Positions 26,111-34,201 of a stretch of DNA of 64,000 nucleotides are shown here, one piece after another (position 1 is the first letter of the stretch; each line of letters opens with the position of its first letter). The stretch is from an uncultured Phascolarctobacterium sp. (GTDB lineage Bacteria > Bacillota > Negativicutes > Acidaminococcales > Acidaminococcaceae): assembly GCA_905200645.1 (NCBI GenBank), contig CAJKLD010000005.1, forward strand, positions 18,104 through 82,103. Reading direction: 5' to 3'. The position numbers and the translations under genes were made by a program. The notes beneath the pieces were generated by a model that made no database searches, had not been told where the DNA came from, and saw only the letters and a list, made by a program, of their open reading frames with translations.

Positions 26111-26159
26111 AGCCTTGTTCTATAATTATTGAACGCTTATAGAAAGGGTGTGACGTTAG

Positions 26160-26552
26160 ATGTTATTTATTTACCCTGCCATTATTCATGATGATGTTGA
26201 CGGATTGTGGGCAGAATTTCCTGATTTGGAAGGCTGCTCCACCCAAGGAGATAGTCAGCAAGAAATTCTTGCTAATGCGGCTGAAGCTATGGAATGTTAT
26301 CTTTTAGGTTTACTGGAAGACGGCGAAAAACTTCCTATCCCTACGCCTCCACAAAAAATTAAGTTACAAGAAGAAAATACATACGTATCTTTGGTTCAGT
26401 CTGATGTTGATTTAGCGAAGAATACAAAGTCAGTAAAGAAAACTTTGACTATTCCTTACTGGCTGAATCAACAGGCATTAAAGGAAAAAATAAACTTCTC
26501 TAATGTTTTACAAACTGCATTGATGAAAGAATTAAAAATTGGCAGCTATTAA
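26160..26552 (+). CDS. hicB: HicB antitoxin
   Basis: 130 residues. The N-terminal partial RNase-H-like domain is recognisable (YPAIIHDDVDGLWAEFPDLEG, then a helix with ANAAEAMECYLLGLLEDGE), and the C-terminus TIPYWLNQQALKEKINFSNV LQTAL looks like a ribbon-helix-helix DNA-binding domain (about residues 95-128). It neutralises HicA and probably represses the hicAB promoter through the palindrome at 25873-25888. Strong ribosome binding site AGAAAGGGTG. A terminator follows at 26564. Confidence 0.93.
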   Translation: MLFIYPAIIHDDVDGLWAEFPDLEGCSTQGDSQQEILANAAEAMECYLLGLLEDGEKLPIPTPPQKIKLQEENTYVSLVQSDVDLAKNTKSVKKTLTIPYWLNQQALKEKINFSNVLQTALMKELKIGSY

Positions 26553-26563
26553 CAAGCATACTA

Positions 26564-26597
26564 AAGCCCCGACGTAAGCCGGGGCTTGTTTATTTCT
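26564..26597 (+). terminator. Terminator of hicAB
   Basis: Stem AAGCCCCG / CGGGGCTT (26564-26571 and 26580-26587) followed by TGTTTATTTCTTC, 12 bases after the hicB stop. Confidence 0.85.
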
Positions 26598-26659
26598 TCT
26601 TTATGCTTTTTAAATGGCAATAAGAAGCTGCTTGGGCGCAATAGCTTCTCATTTTTTAC

Positions 26660-28015
26660 TTAAAATTTTGCCAGTAAATAGCCTATCAGCACACCCATAT
26701 CGCGATAAACTATTTTACCGGAGCTGTCGGCGCAAAGCTCCTGCACAAGCTTTGACCAATTGCTAAGCAAATCCTGCTGATTAAGCTGACGGCGCTGCTT
26801 TTTAGCGGCTTCACTAGCTTTAACAAAATATTTTCCGGAGCAGCAGCGCGCCAAAGCGCAGATATTTTCTGCCGCCGTAACGTCGTTTTCTTGCTGCTGC
26901 CACTTTTTCAACAAGGCGCGGGCTGCGTCCTCGGCCGTAATTTCACTGTTGGCAGCATGATATACTTTATCGGTCAAGCTATAAACAATGGCAGTAAAAT
27001 GTCCTTGGGCAGCATGCTCCTGCAAAATACCTGCCGCCTTCTGCAAGGCAGAAGCCAGCTTTTTCTGCAAAGAAGTGCGTCCCAAAATTGCCTCTCCGGC
27101 TTTGCTAAGACGTTCCCACAACAACTGTACGCCCTGCAAATTGCGCATATTATCCGCAGCGGCAAAAATTTCCGGCCAAAATTCACATTCATCTGCACGT
27201 ATATCAACTAAAGCAGCTAGGCTGCGCAATGTTAGCAGCTCTCGGCGCAGCGCTTTCAGCGTTTTTTTGTCAAGGCTAATCCGTAATTTTTGCTGTAAAT
27301 CCAGCAATACATCAGCGTGAACAGCAATAGCCGCCAAAACCTCCTGCTTTACCGTCCCGCTGCCAAGCTTGCTTTTGGCGAAAGTCATCTCGCTTTGAAT
27401 ACCGCACAAAGCCAAACCGCGGACAAATTTACTGCGTTTTTCTACAAATAAAGGCACCTGCACGGCAATTTTAGCGGCAAAGCTTAATAGCGCGCCCATA
27501 TCGCCCTCTAACAATTCTATTTCTATTTCATCAATTTTATCCGTTTCCTTGCCTGCGGCAATTTTGCCATGGTCAATAGCAAGCTCTGCCACCGCGCCCG
27601 CCAAATCTAAAATATAGGTAGTACGCTGCACGGTGACCGTAAATAATTTGTTGATACCGTTGGGAGCCAGCTCGCTTAATTCATAGCCTAAGCCAAGCTC
27701 GGCAAAGCCCTCCAATACCGGACGCTTTCTTGCCAGCGGCAGATTCAGCTCTAATCTTTCGCTGAGGCCAGCGCTATTTTTAATACTTGTTTTTACGGTT
27801 ACTTCGCTGGTGCCGTCGCCTTTATCGCGCACGCGATAAGCAATGCCCTGACGCATAAAGGCCATATCCTCCGTATCGTAATAGGAGCTTACTAAACGGC
27901 GCTTTTGGCAGCTATCCGGACGTATAGCCGCAGCCACAAAATCTAAAGCCAATAATTTTTTCAAGTTATTTTTATCTACTAACAGCTTTAATTCAATTTC
28001 CGTATTTTTTGTCAT
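26660..28015 (-). CDS. CYTH-CHAD domain protein
   Basis: 451 residues from ATG 28015 (GTG 28024 is also possible). The N-terminal CYTH (triphosphate tunnel) domain starts with EIELKLLVD, carrying the ExExK motif, followed by paired acidic/basic strands such as VSSYYDTEDMAF and YRVRDKGDGTSEVTVKT to about residue 200. The C-terminal CHAD domain (about 225-451) is helical and rich in Arg, Lys and His as polyphosphate-binding CHAD domains are (LRRELLTLRSLAALVDIRAD). CYTH-CHAD proteins are linked to inorganic polyphosphate or triphosphate metabolism. The gene overlaps the end of the upstream VTT gene by 23 bases, so the two are cotranscribed. Confidence 0.88.
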   Translation of the reverse strand: MTKNTEIELKLLVDKNNLKKLLALDFVAAAIRPDSCQKRRLVSSYYDTEDMAFMRQGIAYRVRDKGDGTSEVTVKTSIKNSAGLSERLELNLPLARKRPVLEGFAELGLGYELSELAPNGINKLFTVTVQRTTYILDLAGAVAELAIDHGKIAAGKETDKIDEIEIELLEGDMGALLSFAAKIAVQVPLFVEKRSKFVRGLALCGIQSEMTFAKSKLGSGTVKQEVLAAIAVHADVLLDLQQKLRISLDKKTLKALRRELLTLRSLAALVDIRADECEFWPEIFAAADNMRNLQGVQLLWERLSKAGEAILGRTSLQKKLASALQKAAGILQEHAAQGHFTAIVYSLTDKVYHAANSEITAEDAARALLKKWQQQENDVTAAENICALARCCSGKYFVKASEAAKKQRRQLNQQDLLSNWSKLVQELCADSSGKIVYRDMGVLIGYLLAKF

Positions 28016-28724
28016 TTTTATCACTGCCTTTCCAATATTGCTTGAAACTTAAAATATTCTGCCATACTTTAGCAGCGCCGCTTTTCTGCCACCACAGCAA
28101 GGGTACGCCAAAAGCCAACACGGTCGCCGCCAATGCCAAATAAAAGCGTTTAGTACCAAAGGAATCTGCCAAAAAATTATAAGCCACCGCTCCGGGCAGC
28201 ATCCCCAAAAGCGTAGCCAATCCGTAAATTTTAAAAGGCAGACGCACGCTGCCGGCAATTATGCTGACCGGGTCATAGGGGAATATGGGCACAGTGCGCA
28301 GCCATAACATTTTGGTAAAGCTGCCGTCCCCAATTAAATATGCTGTCAGCTTACTGCCCCAGGTGCCGCCAAAATGACGCAGCAGCCAGCTGCCGCCGCC
28401 AAAACGTCCTAAAAGATAACAAAAGCTAGCGCAGCCAAAGCCGCCTAACAGTAAAAATATTATACCCAGCCACGGACCGAACAGAACTCCGGCGCTAAGA
28501 TTTAACAATAAGGTGGGAAAAAACAACAGCGGCCGCACAGTATAAACCGCCACATAAATCAGCGGAGCCCACGCGCCAAAGCCCATTACCCAACGGCGTA
28601 TATCCTCCGCCGAATTGGGATGAGGATTATAAGGCGAAGCGTACAAGCCATACAAAACTGTACCTACTAACAGTAAATAGGCTGCTACTCGCAGCAACAA
28701 GTAAATTTTTTCTTTGTTCTTCAT
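27993..28724 (-). CDS. TVP38/TMEM64 (VTT/DedA-like) membrane protein
   Basis: 243 residues with about five hydrophobic segments and the family signature FPYDPVSIIAGSVRLPFKIY (about residues 148-167); FFPTLLLNLSAGVLFGPWLG is the re-entrant-loop region. VTT proteins are inner-membrane proteins thought to move phospholipids or affect membrane homeostasis; substrate unknown. First gene of a two-gene unit with the CYTH-CHAD gene; promoter at 28748-28776. Confidence 0.88.
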   Translation of the reverse strand: MKNKEKIYLLLRVAAYLLLVGTVLYGLYASPYNPHPNSAEDIRRWVMGFGAWAPLIYVAVYTVRPLLFFPTLLLNLSAGVLFGPWLGIIFLLLGGFGCASFCYLLGRFGGGSWLLRHFGGTWGSKLTAYLIGDGSFTKMLWLRTVPIFPYDPVSIIAGSVRLPFKIYGLATLLGMLPGAVAYNFLADSFGTKRFYLALAATVLAFGVPLLWWQKSGAAKVWQNILSFKQYWKGSDKNDKKYGN

Positions 28725-28747
28725 AAAAATCCTTTCTGCCTATTTTA

Positions 28748-28776
28748 ATTATACGGCTATTACTCCCGACGTGCAA
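28748..28776 (-). promoter_or_regulatory. Promoter of the VTT/CYTH-CHAD operon
   Basis: Minus strand TTGCAC (28771-28776), 17-base spacer, TATAAT (28748-28753), 24 bases before the ATG, so the leader is very short. Confidence 0.7.
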
Positions 28777-28835
28777 GTAGTTGTATTTCTTTCTGCAAAA
28801 TTACTGTGAAGGCTATGATTTAACTGTGAACTCCC

Positions 28836-28863
28836 TTGACTTTAAGATTCAGTTATATATAAT
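28836..28863 (+). promoter_or_regulatory. Promoter of the gamma carbonic anhydrase gene
   Basis: TTGACT (28836-28841), 16-base spacer, TATAAT (28858-28863), 69 bases before ATG 28933. Confidence 0.75.
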
Positions 28864-28932
28864 TAAAGCATAGTAAGGTTATTAAAATTTTGCTTCCGGG
28901 CAAAATTATTTTTTAGAAAGCGGGGGAAAGAA

Positions 28933-29484
28933 ATGATTTTTAAATTTCAAGGTAAAGCTCCGAAAATTGACGAAAAGGCTTACGCCTTCAATACTGCTAC
29001 GCTTATTGGCATGGTTGATATTAAAGAATATGCCAGCGTTTGGCCCAACGTAACTATCCGCGGCGACGTCAACCGCATTGAGGTAGGCCGTTACAGCAAC
29101 ATTCAGGACAACAGTGTACTGCACGTTGCCGATGATTATGCCTGCATTGTAGGCGATTATGTAACCGTTGGCCACTGCGCTCTGCTGCATGCCTGCACCG
29201 TTGAGGATCACTGCCTGATTGGTATGCACTCCACAGTTTTGGACGGCGCTGTTATCGGCCGCGGCTCCATTGTTGCCGCAGGCGCTGTTGTTACCAAAGG
29301 CACCATCGTGCCGCCTAATTCCTTGGTAGCCGGTATTCCCGCTAAGGTAATTAAAACCTTAGACGAAAAGAGTCTCGCTTCCATTCATGCGCAAGCCATT
29401 AAATATAAAACCCTGTGGACCGAGCGTTACGGCCTTCTGCCCGACGGCGGCGGCGAGACCTATCACGGCGAAAAAATTGTATAA
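28933..29484 (+). CDS. Gamma carbonic anhydrase family protein
   Basis: 183-residue left-handed beta-helix (hexapeptide repeat) protein. The zinc-binding histidines expected in this family are in GHCALLHAC and GMHSTVLDGA, and the sequence IQDNSVLHV with WPNVTIRGDVNRIEVG is typical of the YrdA/CaiE/Cam group. Acts as a trimer; carbonic anhydrase activity is not assured for every member. Single-gene plus-strand unit with its own promoter (28836) and terminator (29495). Confidence 0.92.
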   Translation: MIFKFQGKAPKIDEKAYAFNTATLIGMVDIKEYASVWPNVTIRGDVNRIEVGRYSNIQDNSVLHVADDYACIVGDYVTVGHCALLHACTVEDHCLIGMHSTVLDGAVIGRGSIVAAGAVVTKGTIVPPNSLVAGIPAKVIKTLDEKSLASIHAQAIKYKTLWTERYGLLPDGGGETYHGEKIV

Positions 29485-29494
29485 TTAAATTTTT

Positions 29495-29528
29495 AACTCA
29501 GAGCTGTTATTGCGGCTCTGAGTTTTTT
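29495..29528 (+). terminator. Terminator of the gamma carbonic anhydrase gene
   Basis: Stem AACTCAGAGC / GCTCTGAGTT (29495-29504 and 29515-29524) followed by TTTT, 10 bases after the stop codon. Confidence 0.9.
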
Positions 29529-29532
29529 ATCC

Positions 29533-29568
29533 AACAAAAAAGGACTGCCCTCTAAAGGACAGTCCTTT
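29533..29568 (-). terminator. Terminator of the NamZ-like gene
   Basis: Stem AAAGGACTG / CAGTCCTTT (plus 29539-29547 and 29560-29568) followed on the minus strand by further T, 12 bases after the stop of the gene at 29581. Confidence 0.88.
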
Positions 29569-29580
29569 GTATTCCCAAAA

Positions 29581-30837
29581 CTATTTATATAAAAGATACG
29601 TCTGCACGGTTTTGGCAAAATCCGCGCACTCCTGCTGCCAGCGCGGAAAGACCTCTGCGTCAGGCAAGCCTTCACGGGCGCTGCTTTCGCCTAAATTAGT
29701 GTCAATTTTATACCCCGGCAGTCCGTAGCCACGCTCCTTAAAAGTAAGCTTATCCGGATAAAGCCGACGCAACGCCTGTAAAACAGCGTAGCCTGCTTCC
29801 GGCAGATTAGCGGCACGCTTATCCAGCACATAAATTTCCACGCCCTGCACTAACTCTCCCGCATAAGCGCCTGCTTCGGGAGTAAAAGCGGCAGCTCTAA
29901 AGCCAATGCCTTTTAGCTTTAAATCATCTAAAGTATTTTTCACCTGCACAGCATCCATAAAAGGCGCGCCGATAAAATGAAACGGCTTGCCGGTGCCAAT
30001 ACCTACGGATAAATTACCATTACCCAAGCTGCCGGTAATGCAATAAAGGAAAGCTGTTTCAGCGGTAGGAATACGCGGCGATGTTTGTACCCAAGGCAAA
30101 AGCGTATCCTCCCAAGTCATCAAACGGCGGTAATTTTGCATAGGCACCACTGCCAAAGAGCAATTAATTTTTTGCTCCTTGTTGATGTACTGAGCAAATT
30201 CGCCAATGGTCAGACCGTGACGCAGTGGAAGAGGATAAAGTCCGATAAAGGTAGCATACTGCTCCTTCAGCACCGGCCCCTGCATCAGTCCGCCCAAGGG
30301 ATTGGGTCTATCCAAAACCACCACCTGCTTTTGCTGCTTGGCGCATTCCTCCATAATATATGCCAAGGAAGAAAAATAGGTGTAGTGGCGCACGCCCACA
30401 TCCTGAATATCCACCACCATAACGTCAATTTTATCCAGCATTTCCTTACTCGGACGGCGGCTGTCACCATAAAGGCTCAATACGGGAATTTTTTGGTATT
30501 CATGGCTGCTAAATTTTTCTCCGGCTGCCACTGCGCCGTATAAACCATGCTCCGGCACAAAAATGGCTGCCAAATTATAACGCTCCCGCACTAAATCTAC
30601 GCCGGAGCGCAGCTTGCTGTCCACACCCGATTGATTGGTAAACAAGCCTAAGCGCCTGCCTTGTAAAAGCTGCTGCACCTCCGGCTCTGCCAAACGCTCC
30701 ACGCCCAAAAGCACGCGCCTGCTGACGCCGCTATGACGCAAAACTTCCGGTGTCATAGCCTGCTTGCCGGCGTTAGTATATGCACAACTCGTAAGCAGCA
30801 GCACGCACAATAAAAAAGATAGTATTCTATAAAGCAT
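29581..30837 (-). CDS. DUF1343 / NamZ-like exo-beta-N-acetylmuramidase lipoprotein
   Basis: 418 residues from ATG 30837 (MLYRILSFLLCVLLLTSCAY), chosen because a lipoprotein signal with lipobox LTSC begins there and GAAGGAG lies upstream. The body matches the DUF1343 family, of which NamZ removes N-acetylmuramic acid from peptidoglycan fragments: RRLGLFTNQSGVDS, FVPEHGLYGA, VVDIQDVGVRHYTYFSSL, DRPNPLGG and GTGKPFHFIGAPFMD are all recognisable. Likely anchored in the periplasmic or outer-membrane leaflet and involved in wall recycling. Single gene; the terminator at 29533 follows, and a toxin remnant lies upstream. Confidence 0.88.
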   Translation of the reverse strand: MLYRILSFLLCVLLLTSCAYTNAGKQAMTPEVLRHSGVSRRVLLGVERLAEPEVQQLLQGRRLGLFTNQSGVDSKLRSGVDLVRERYNLAAIFVPEHGLYGAVAAGEKFSSHEYQKIPVLSLYGDSRRPSKEMLDKIDVMVVDIQDVGVRHYTYFSSLAYIMEECAKQQKQVVVLDRPNPLGGLMQGPVLKEQYATFIGLYPLPLRHGLTIGEFAQYINKEQKINCSLAVVPMQNYRRLMTWEDTLLPWVQTSPRIPTAETAFLYCITGSLGNGNLSVGIGTGKPFHFIGAPFMDAVQVKNTLDDLKLKGIGFRAAAFTPEAGAYAGELVQGVEIYVLDKRAANLPEAGYAVLQALRRLYPDKLTFKERGYGLPGYKIDTNLGESSAREGLPDAEVFPRWQQECADFAKTVQTYLLYK

Positions 30838-30872
30838 AAGCTCATATACTCCTTCGTTGGTATTTTTGCGAG

Positions 30873-31046
30873 TTATTTTATAAGCCACTGGTAATCCTGA
30901 CGACAATCAATAACATAATCCAACAAAACTTTATCATCCTTAATCTGATAGATAATTAGGTAATTTTTGCTAACCACCAACCTGTGATACTTATTATAAA
31001 GAAATAAACTTTCCCTCCAAAAAGCAACTCCGCTCAGGAAAAGTAT
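30873..31046 (-). pseudogene. RelE/ParE-family toxin remnant (C-terminal half)
   Basis: An open frame of about 57 codons without a start codon or ribosome binding site, too short for a normal track. It reads LFLYNKYHRLVVSKNYLIIY then QIKDDKVLLDYVIDCRQDY and ends in WLIK, the pattern of the last strands and helix of ParE/RelE toxins (YR-x-LVV-x-NYLI-x-Y, then R-x-DY). The N-terminal half is missing and the frame runs into a stop beside the rpsI terminator (31050-31082); no antitoxin gene is adjacent. A decayed toxin-antitoxin copy is the simplest reading. Confidence 0.7.
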
Positions 31047-31049
31047 TTA

Positions 31050-31082
31050 ACAAAAACTCCGCAACCATAACGATTGCGGAGT
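31050..31082 (-). terminator. Terminator of rplM-rpsI
   Basis: Stem ACTCCGCAA / TTGCGGAGT (31056-31064 and 31074-31082) followed on the minus strand by TTTTTGTT, 53 bases after the rpsI stop. Confidence 0.9.
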
Positions 31083-31134
31083 ACATTGTGCGATTTGTGA
31101 TTGGATAGCTTCCAGCCAGACGATAATGTAAAAA

Positions 31135-31527
31135 TTAACGCTTGGAGAACTGGCTAGCTTTACGAGCTTTCTTCAAGCCGTATTTACGACGTTCTTTTTC
31201 GCGCGGGTCGCGAGTCAGGAAGCCTGCTTTTTTCAGAACAGGACGGAATTCAGCGTCAACTTTCAGCAGTGCGCGAGCAATGCCGTGACGGATAGCACCG
31301 GCTTGACCGGAAATGCCGCCGCCGTTTACGTTAACGAGTACGTCATATTTGCCTTTGGTTTCGGTAACTTCGAGCGGTTGGTTTACAATCAGCTCCAAAG
31401 TTTTCAGACCAAAATATTGATTTAATTCACGATCGTTGATTACGATGTTGCCTTCACCCGGAACCAGGCGAACGCGAGCAACGGAAGATTTACGACGACC
31501 GGTTGCGTTATAAGTAACTACTGCCAT
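31135..31527 (-). CDS. rpsI: 30S ribosomal protein S9
   Basis: 130 residues, full length. Contains the family signature GGGISGQAGAIRHGIARAL and the basic C-terminus ending KARKASQFSKR, which reaches the P-site tRNA. Second gene of rplM-rpsI, 21 bases after rplM, followed by a terminator. Confidence 0.98.
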   Translation of the reverse strand: MAVVTYNATGRRKSSVARVRLVPGEGNIVINDRELNQYFGLKTLELIVNQPLEVTETKGKYDVLVNVNGGGISGQAGAIRHGIARALLKVDAEFRPVLKKAGFLTRDPREKERRKYGLKKARKASQFSKR

Positions 31528-31548
31528 TTATTAGTTCCCTCCCGGATG

Positions 31549-31986
31549 TTATCTGATGTTGATTTCCATAACTTCAGGTTTTTGAGCTGCATGCGGATGT
31601 TCGCTGCCAGCATATACATGAAGTTTGCTGTAAATATCGGCGCCAAGACGGTTATGAGGAATCATACCCTTAACTGCCAATTCAACCATTTTTACAGGGT
31701 TTTTCTTCAGCATGTCGCCAGCTTTTACATAGCTATCGCCGCCGAGATAACCGGAATGATGGAAATAAATTTTCTTAGTCAGTTTTTTGCCGGTCAGAAC
31801 AACCTTATCTGCATTGATAATGATTACGTGATCACCGGTGTCCATATGCGGGGTAAAAGTAGGTTTATGCTTACCGCGCAGGACTTTTGCAACCTCTGCA
31901 GCCAAGCGGCCCAGAGTTTTATCAGCTGCGTCAACAACGAACCATTTGCGTTCGATGTTGGACGGATTAGCCATAAAAGATTTCAT
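31549..31986 (-). CDS. rplM: 50S ribosomal protein L13
   Basis: 145 residues. The opening TFMANP-like block reads KSFMANPSNIERKWFVVDAA, and LKKNPVKMVELAVKGMIPHN with YAGSEHPHAAQKPE are standard L13 landmarks. Ribosome binding site AGGAGGGAC. A separate promoter (32089-32117) and a leader of about 100 nt precede it, although truA ends only 158 bases upstream. Confidence 0.98.
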   Translation of the reverse strand: MKSFMANPSNIERKWFVVDAADKTLGRLAAEVAKVLRGKHKPTFTPHMDTGDHVIIINADKVVLTGKKLTKKIYFHHSGYLGGDSYVKAGDMLKKNPVKMVELAVKGMIPHNRLGADIYSKLHVYAGSEHPHAAQKPEVMEINIR

Positions 31987-32088
31987 CGCTTATGTCCCTC
32001 CTAGATAGTTTCCAAGTATACAGTTCGTTGTGAATTTTCTCACCGTATTTCGGGGCTAGTGAAATCAAGCGGAAAATCACGTAGATAT

Positions 32089-32117
32089 ATTATACTGAAA
32101 TCAAGGTTATAAGTCAA
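32089..32117 (-). promoter_or_regulatory. Promoter of rplM-rpsI, with an approximately 95-nt leader
   Basis: Minus strand TTGACT (32112-32117), 17-base spacer, TATAAT (32089-32094). The leader from about 32082 to 31987 contains short inverted repeats (for example GTGA/TCAC near 32030-32045) and could hold an L13-type autoregulatory leader, which is known in Firmicutes; I cannot confirm the fold by eye. Confidence 0.7.
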
Positions 32118-32144
32118 GATTTTTTTGCAAAATATTTTACATTT

Positions 32145-33398
32145 TTAAGCTTTTTGCTGCGCATAATACAGCGCGTGCACAAGCTTCTTGCCTTGATAAT
32201 TTTTAAGCAGCGTTCCCTGCTGCATCATGCCCAGCGCTGCCGCAACCTTTACAGAAGAAATATTTTCCGGACGAATTTCTGCCACCACGCGTTGATAGCC
32301 TAAGCCGTAAAGATATTCTATACAAGCCTTAGCCGCCTCGCGAGCAAAGCCGCGTCTCCAATATTCCTTAGCTAAAATGTAGCCTATGCCGGGAGTTTTG
32401 ACACCGTTAATATTTTCCATTAACGGACCCATAGCGCCAATTATTTTGCCGCTGCTTTTTTCTACGGCAGCGAAATAGCTAAAGCCGTCCTCTATATAAC
32501 GGCGCAGATTTTCCCGCAGCCAAACCTCTGCTTCTTGCTCACTGAATCCGTGCTCCCAAGCATACATAACCTCTGCATCCTGCAAAAAATGCTTTATAGC
32601 AGCTAAGTCACCGTCATTGAGCTTGCGCAGAACTAACCGCTCCGTTTCAAGCACAGCATATTTTTCATAAAAAACCTGCTCCAAATACAGTCCTTCTGCC
32701 GGAGCAGGCTCGTTCAAAAATTCACAGCGTTTAGCAGACAGCTCTGCGGCAAAATCAGCGCAGCTTCTTTTGCCCAAGCCAACCTGCACCAGCGACCACA
32801 CAATATTACGCACCATGTGGTATAAAAAGCCGTCCCCCGCTATACGAAAAACCAGCTCGCCGCTTTGCTCGCACCAGCCTGCTTCATAAATAGTTTTTAT
32901 AGGCGAAGCATCTACGCTGCCGCTGCTGCGAAAAGCGCTAAAGTCATGCGTACCAACCAACATCTCCGCCGCTTGATTCATCTTTTGTACATCAAGTCTC
33001 TTCGTCAGCTGCCAGCTGTAACGCATTTTAAAGGGACTTGGCTGAGGCGCACAAAAAATTTTATACTGATAAATTTTCCAGCAGGCGCTAAAGCGCGCGT
33101 GAAAGCCCCTGGGCATTTCCTCCGCGCTGAGCACTACAATATCGCGCGGCAGCATACTGCGGGAAGCACGCACGATATTGGCGCAGGGTATGCGACCGTT
33201 AGTAGTAAAGGTCACGGTTTGCGCCAAAGCATGCACGCCCGCGTCCGTGCGACCGCTGCCTGCTGCAGTTATCTTTTCGCCGCACAGCTTTTCCAACATT
33301 TCCTCCAAAATATTTTGAATGGTGAGGATATTTTTTTGCTTTTGAAAGCCATGATAGCAGCTGCCGTCATAAGCAACCACCAGCTTTATAGTCCGCAT
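32145..33398 (-). CDS. truA: Fusion of tRNA pseudouridine synthase A with a GNAT acetyltransferase
   Basis: 417 residues from ATG 33398 (MRTIKLVVAYDGSCYHGFQK). Residues 1-245 are a complete TruA: catalytic Asp52 in GSGRTDAGVHALAQ, RYSWQL, then GDGFLYHMVRNIVWSLVQVG. TruA modifies positions 38-40 of tRNA anticodon arms. Residues 250-417 form a full RimJ/RimL-like N-acetyltransferase: LETERLVLRKLNDGDLAAI, GYILAKEYWRRGFAREAA (acetyl-CoA binding) and ENISSVKVAAALGMM. No stop or frame change lies between them. The gene overlaps ecfT by 13 bases and is the last of ecfA1-ecfA2-ecfT-truA. The substrate of the acetyltransferase is unknown; a standalone TruA is usually about 245-265 residues. Confidence 0.93.
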   Translation of the reverse strand: MRTIKLVVAYDGSCYHGFQKQKNILTIQNILEEMLEKLCGEKITAAGSGRTDAGVHALAQTVTFTTNGRIPCANIVRASRSMLPRDIVVLSAEEMPRGFHARFSACWKIYQYKIFCAPQPSPFKMRYSWQLTKRLDVQKMNQAAEMLVGTHDFSAFRSSGSVDASPIKTIYEAGWCEQSGELVFRIAGDGFLYHMVRNIVWSLVQVGLGKRSCADFAAELSAKRCEFLNEPAPAEGLYLEQVFYEKYAVLETERLVLRKLNDGDLAAIKHFLQDAEVMYAWEHGFSEQEAEVWLRENLRRYIEDGFSYFAAVEKSSGKIIGAMGPLMENINGVKTPGIGYILAKEYWRRGFAREAAKACIEYLYGLGYQRVVAEIRPENISSVKVAAALGMMQQGTLLKNYQGKKLVHALYYAQQKA

Positions 33399-34201
33399 AT
33401 TTTCCCCCAACGCATTACTGCCATTGCCACAGTTAACGCCACAACCAAGGAAAAGGCTACATAGTCACGTCCCGTATAGCTTAGTTCGTGCATTCTGGTG
33501 CGTCCCTCACCACCGCGATAACAGCGCGCTTCCATAGCAATCGCCAGCTCGTCGGCGCGTCTAAAAGCGCTGATAAACAGCGGTACTAAAATCGGCAGCA
33601 TATTTTTCATGCGCTGCAAAATATTACCGTTGGCAAAATCAGCGCCGCGGGCGGTCTGCGCCTTCATAATGCGGTCGGTTTCTTCCAAAAGCGTAGGAAT
33701 GAACCGCAGCGCAATAGTCATCATCATAGCCAGTTCGTGAGCGGGTACGCCGATACTTTTAAAAGGGCGCAAAAGATTTTCAATACCGTCCGTTAATACG
33801 ATGGGCGAAGTAGTAAAGGTTAACACTGAAGAAAACAACAGCAAAAGCACCAGCCGTACTGCCATTTTCAAGCCTAAATCCAAGCCTTCCTGCGTTACGC
33901 TGAAAAATTTCCAAGTAAAAATCACCTGCTCGCCGGGCGCCGTAAACATATGGATGAGCATAGTCAAAACCACAATTATCCAAATAGGCTTTAAAGAGCG
34001 CAGTACCATTAACCAAGGCAGACGGGAAACGAGAATTACCGCTGCGGCAAAGGCAGCAAGAATGCCGTAGGATAAGGGCGTCTGCGCAAAGAAAATCGCA
34101 ATAATATAAATTATCGTCGCCAAAATTTTTGTACGCGGGTCAAGACGATGCACAAAAGAATTGCCTGGGAAATATTGACCTAAAGTAATTTCTGTCAGCA
34201 T
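33386..34201 (-). CDS. ecfT: Energy-coupling factor transporter transmembrane protein EcfT
   Basis: 271 residues from ATG 34201, which overlaps the ecfA2 stop by one base and follows GGGGTGG. Several hydrophobic segments are followed by the two Ala-Arg-Gly coupling motifs: AQTARGADF and MEARCYRGGEG, which contact the two ATPases. With EcfA1 and EcfA2 it forms the shared module used by separate vitamin-binding S components; no S component is encoded here, so it is a group II module serving several substrates. Confidence 0.95.
   Translation of the reverse strand: MLTEITLGQYFPGNSFVHRLDPRTKILATIIYIIAIFFAQTPLSYGILAAFAAAVILVSRLPWLMVLRSLKPIWIIVVLTMLIHMFTAPGEQVIFTWKFFSVTQEGLDLGLKMAVRLVLLLLFSSVLTFTTSPIVLTDGIENLLRPFKSIGVPAHELAMMMTIALRFIPTLLEETDRIMKAQTARGADFANGNILQRMKNMLPILVPLFISAFRRADELAIAMEARCYRGGEGRTRMHELSYTGRDYVAFSLVVALTVAMAVMRWGKICGL

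Noticed and set aside
25727..26597. Integrated element at tRNA-Arg
   Set aside because: No integrase, no second copy of the tRNA 3' end downstream was seen within the next kilobase; only hicAB is present.
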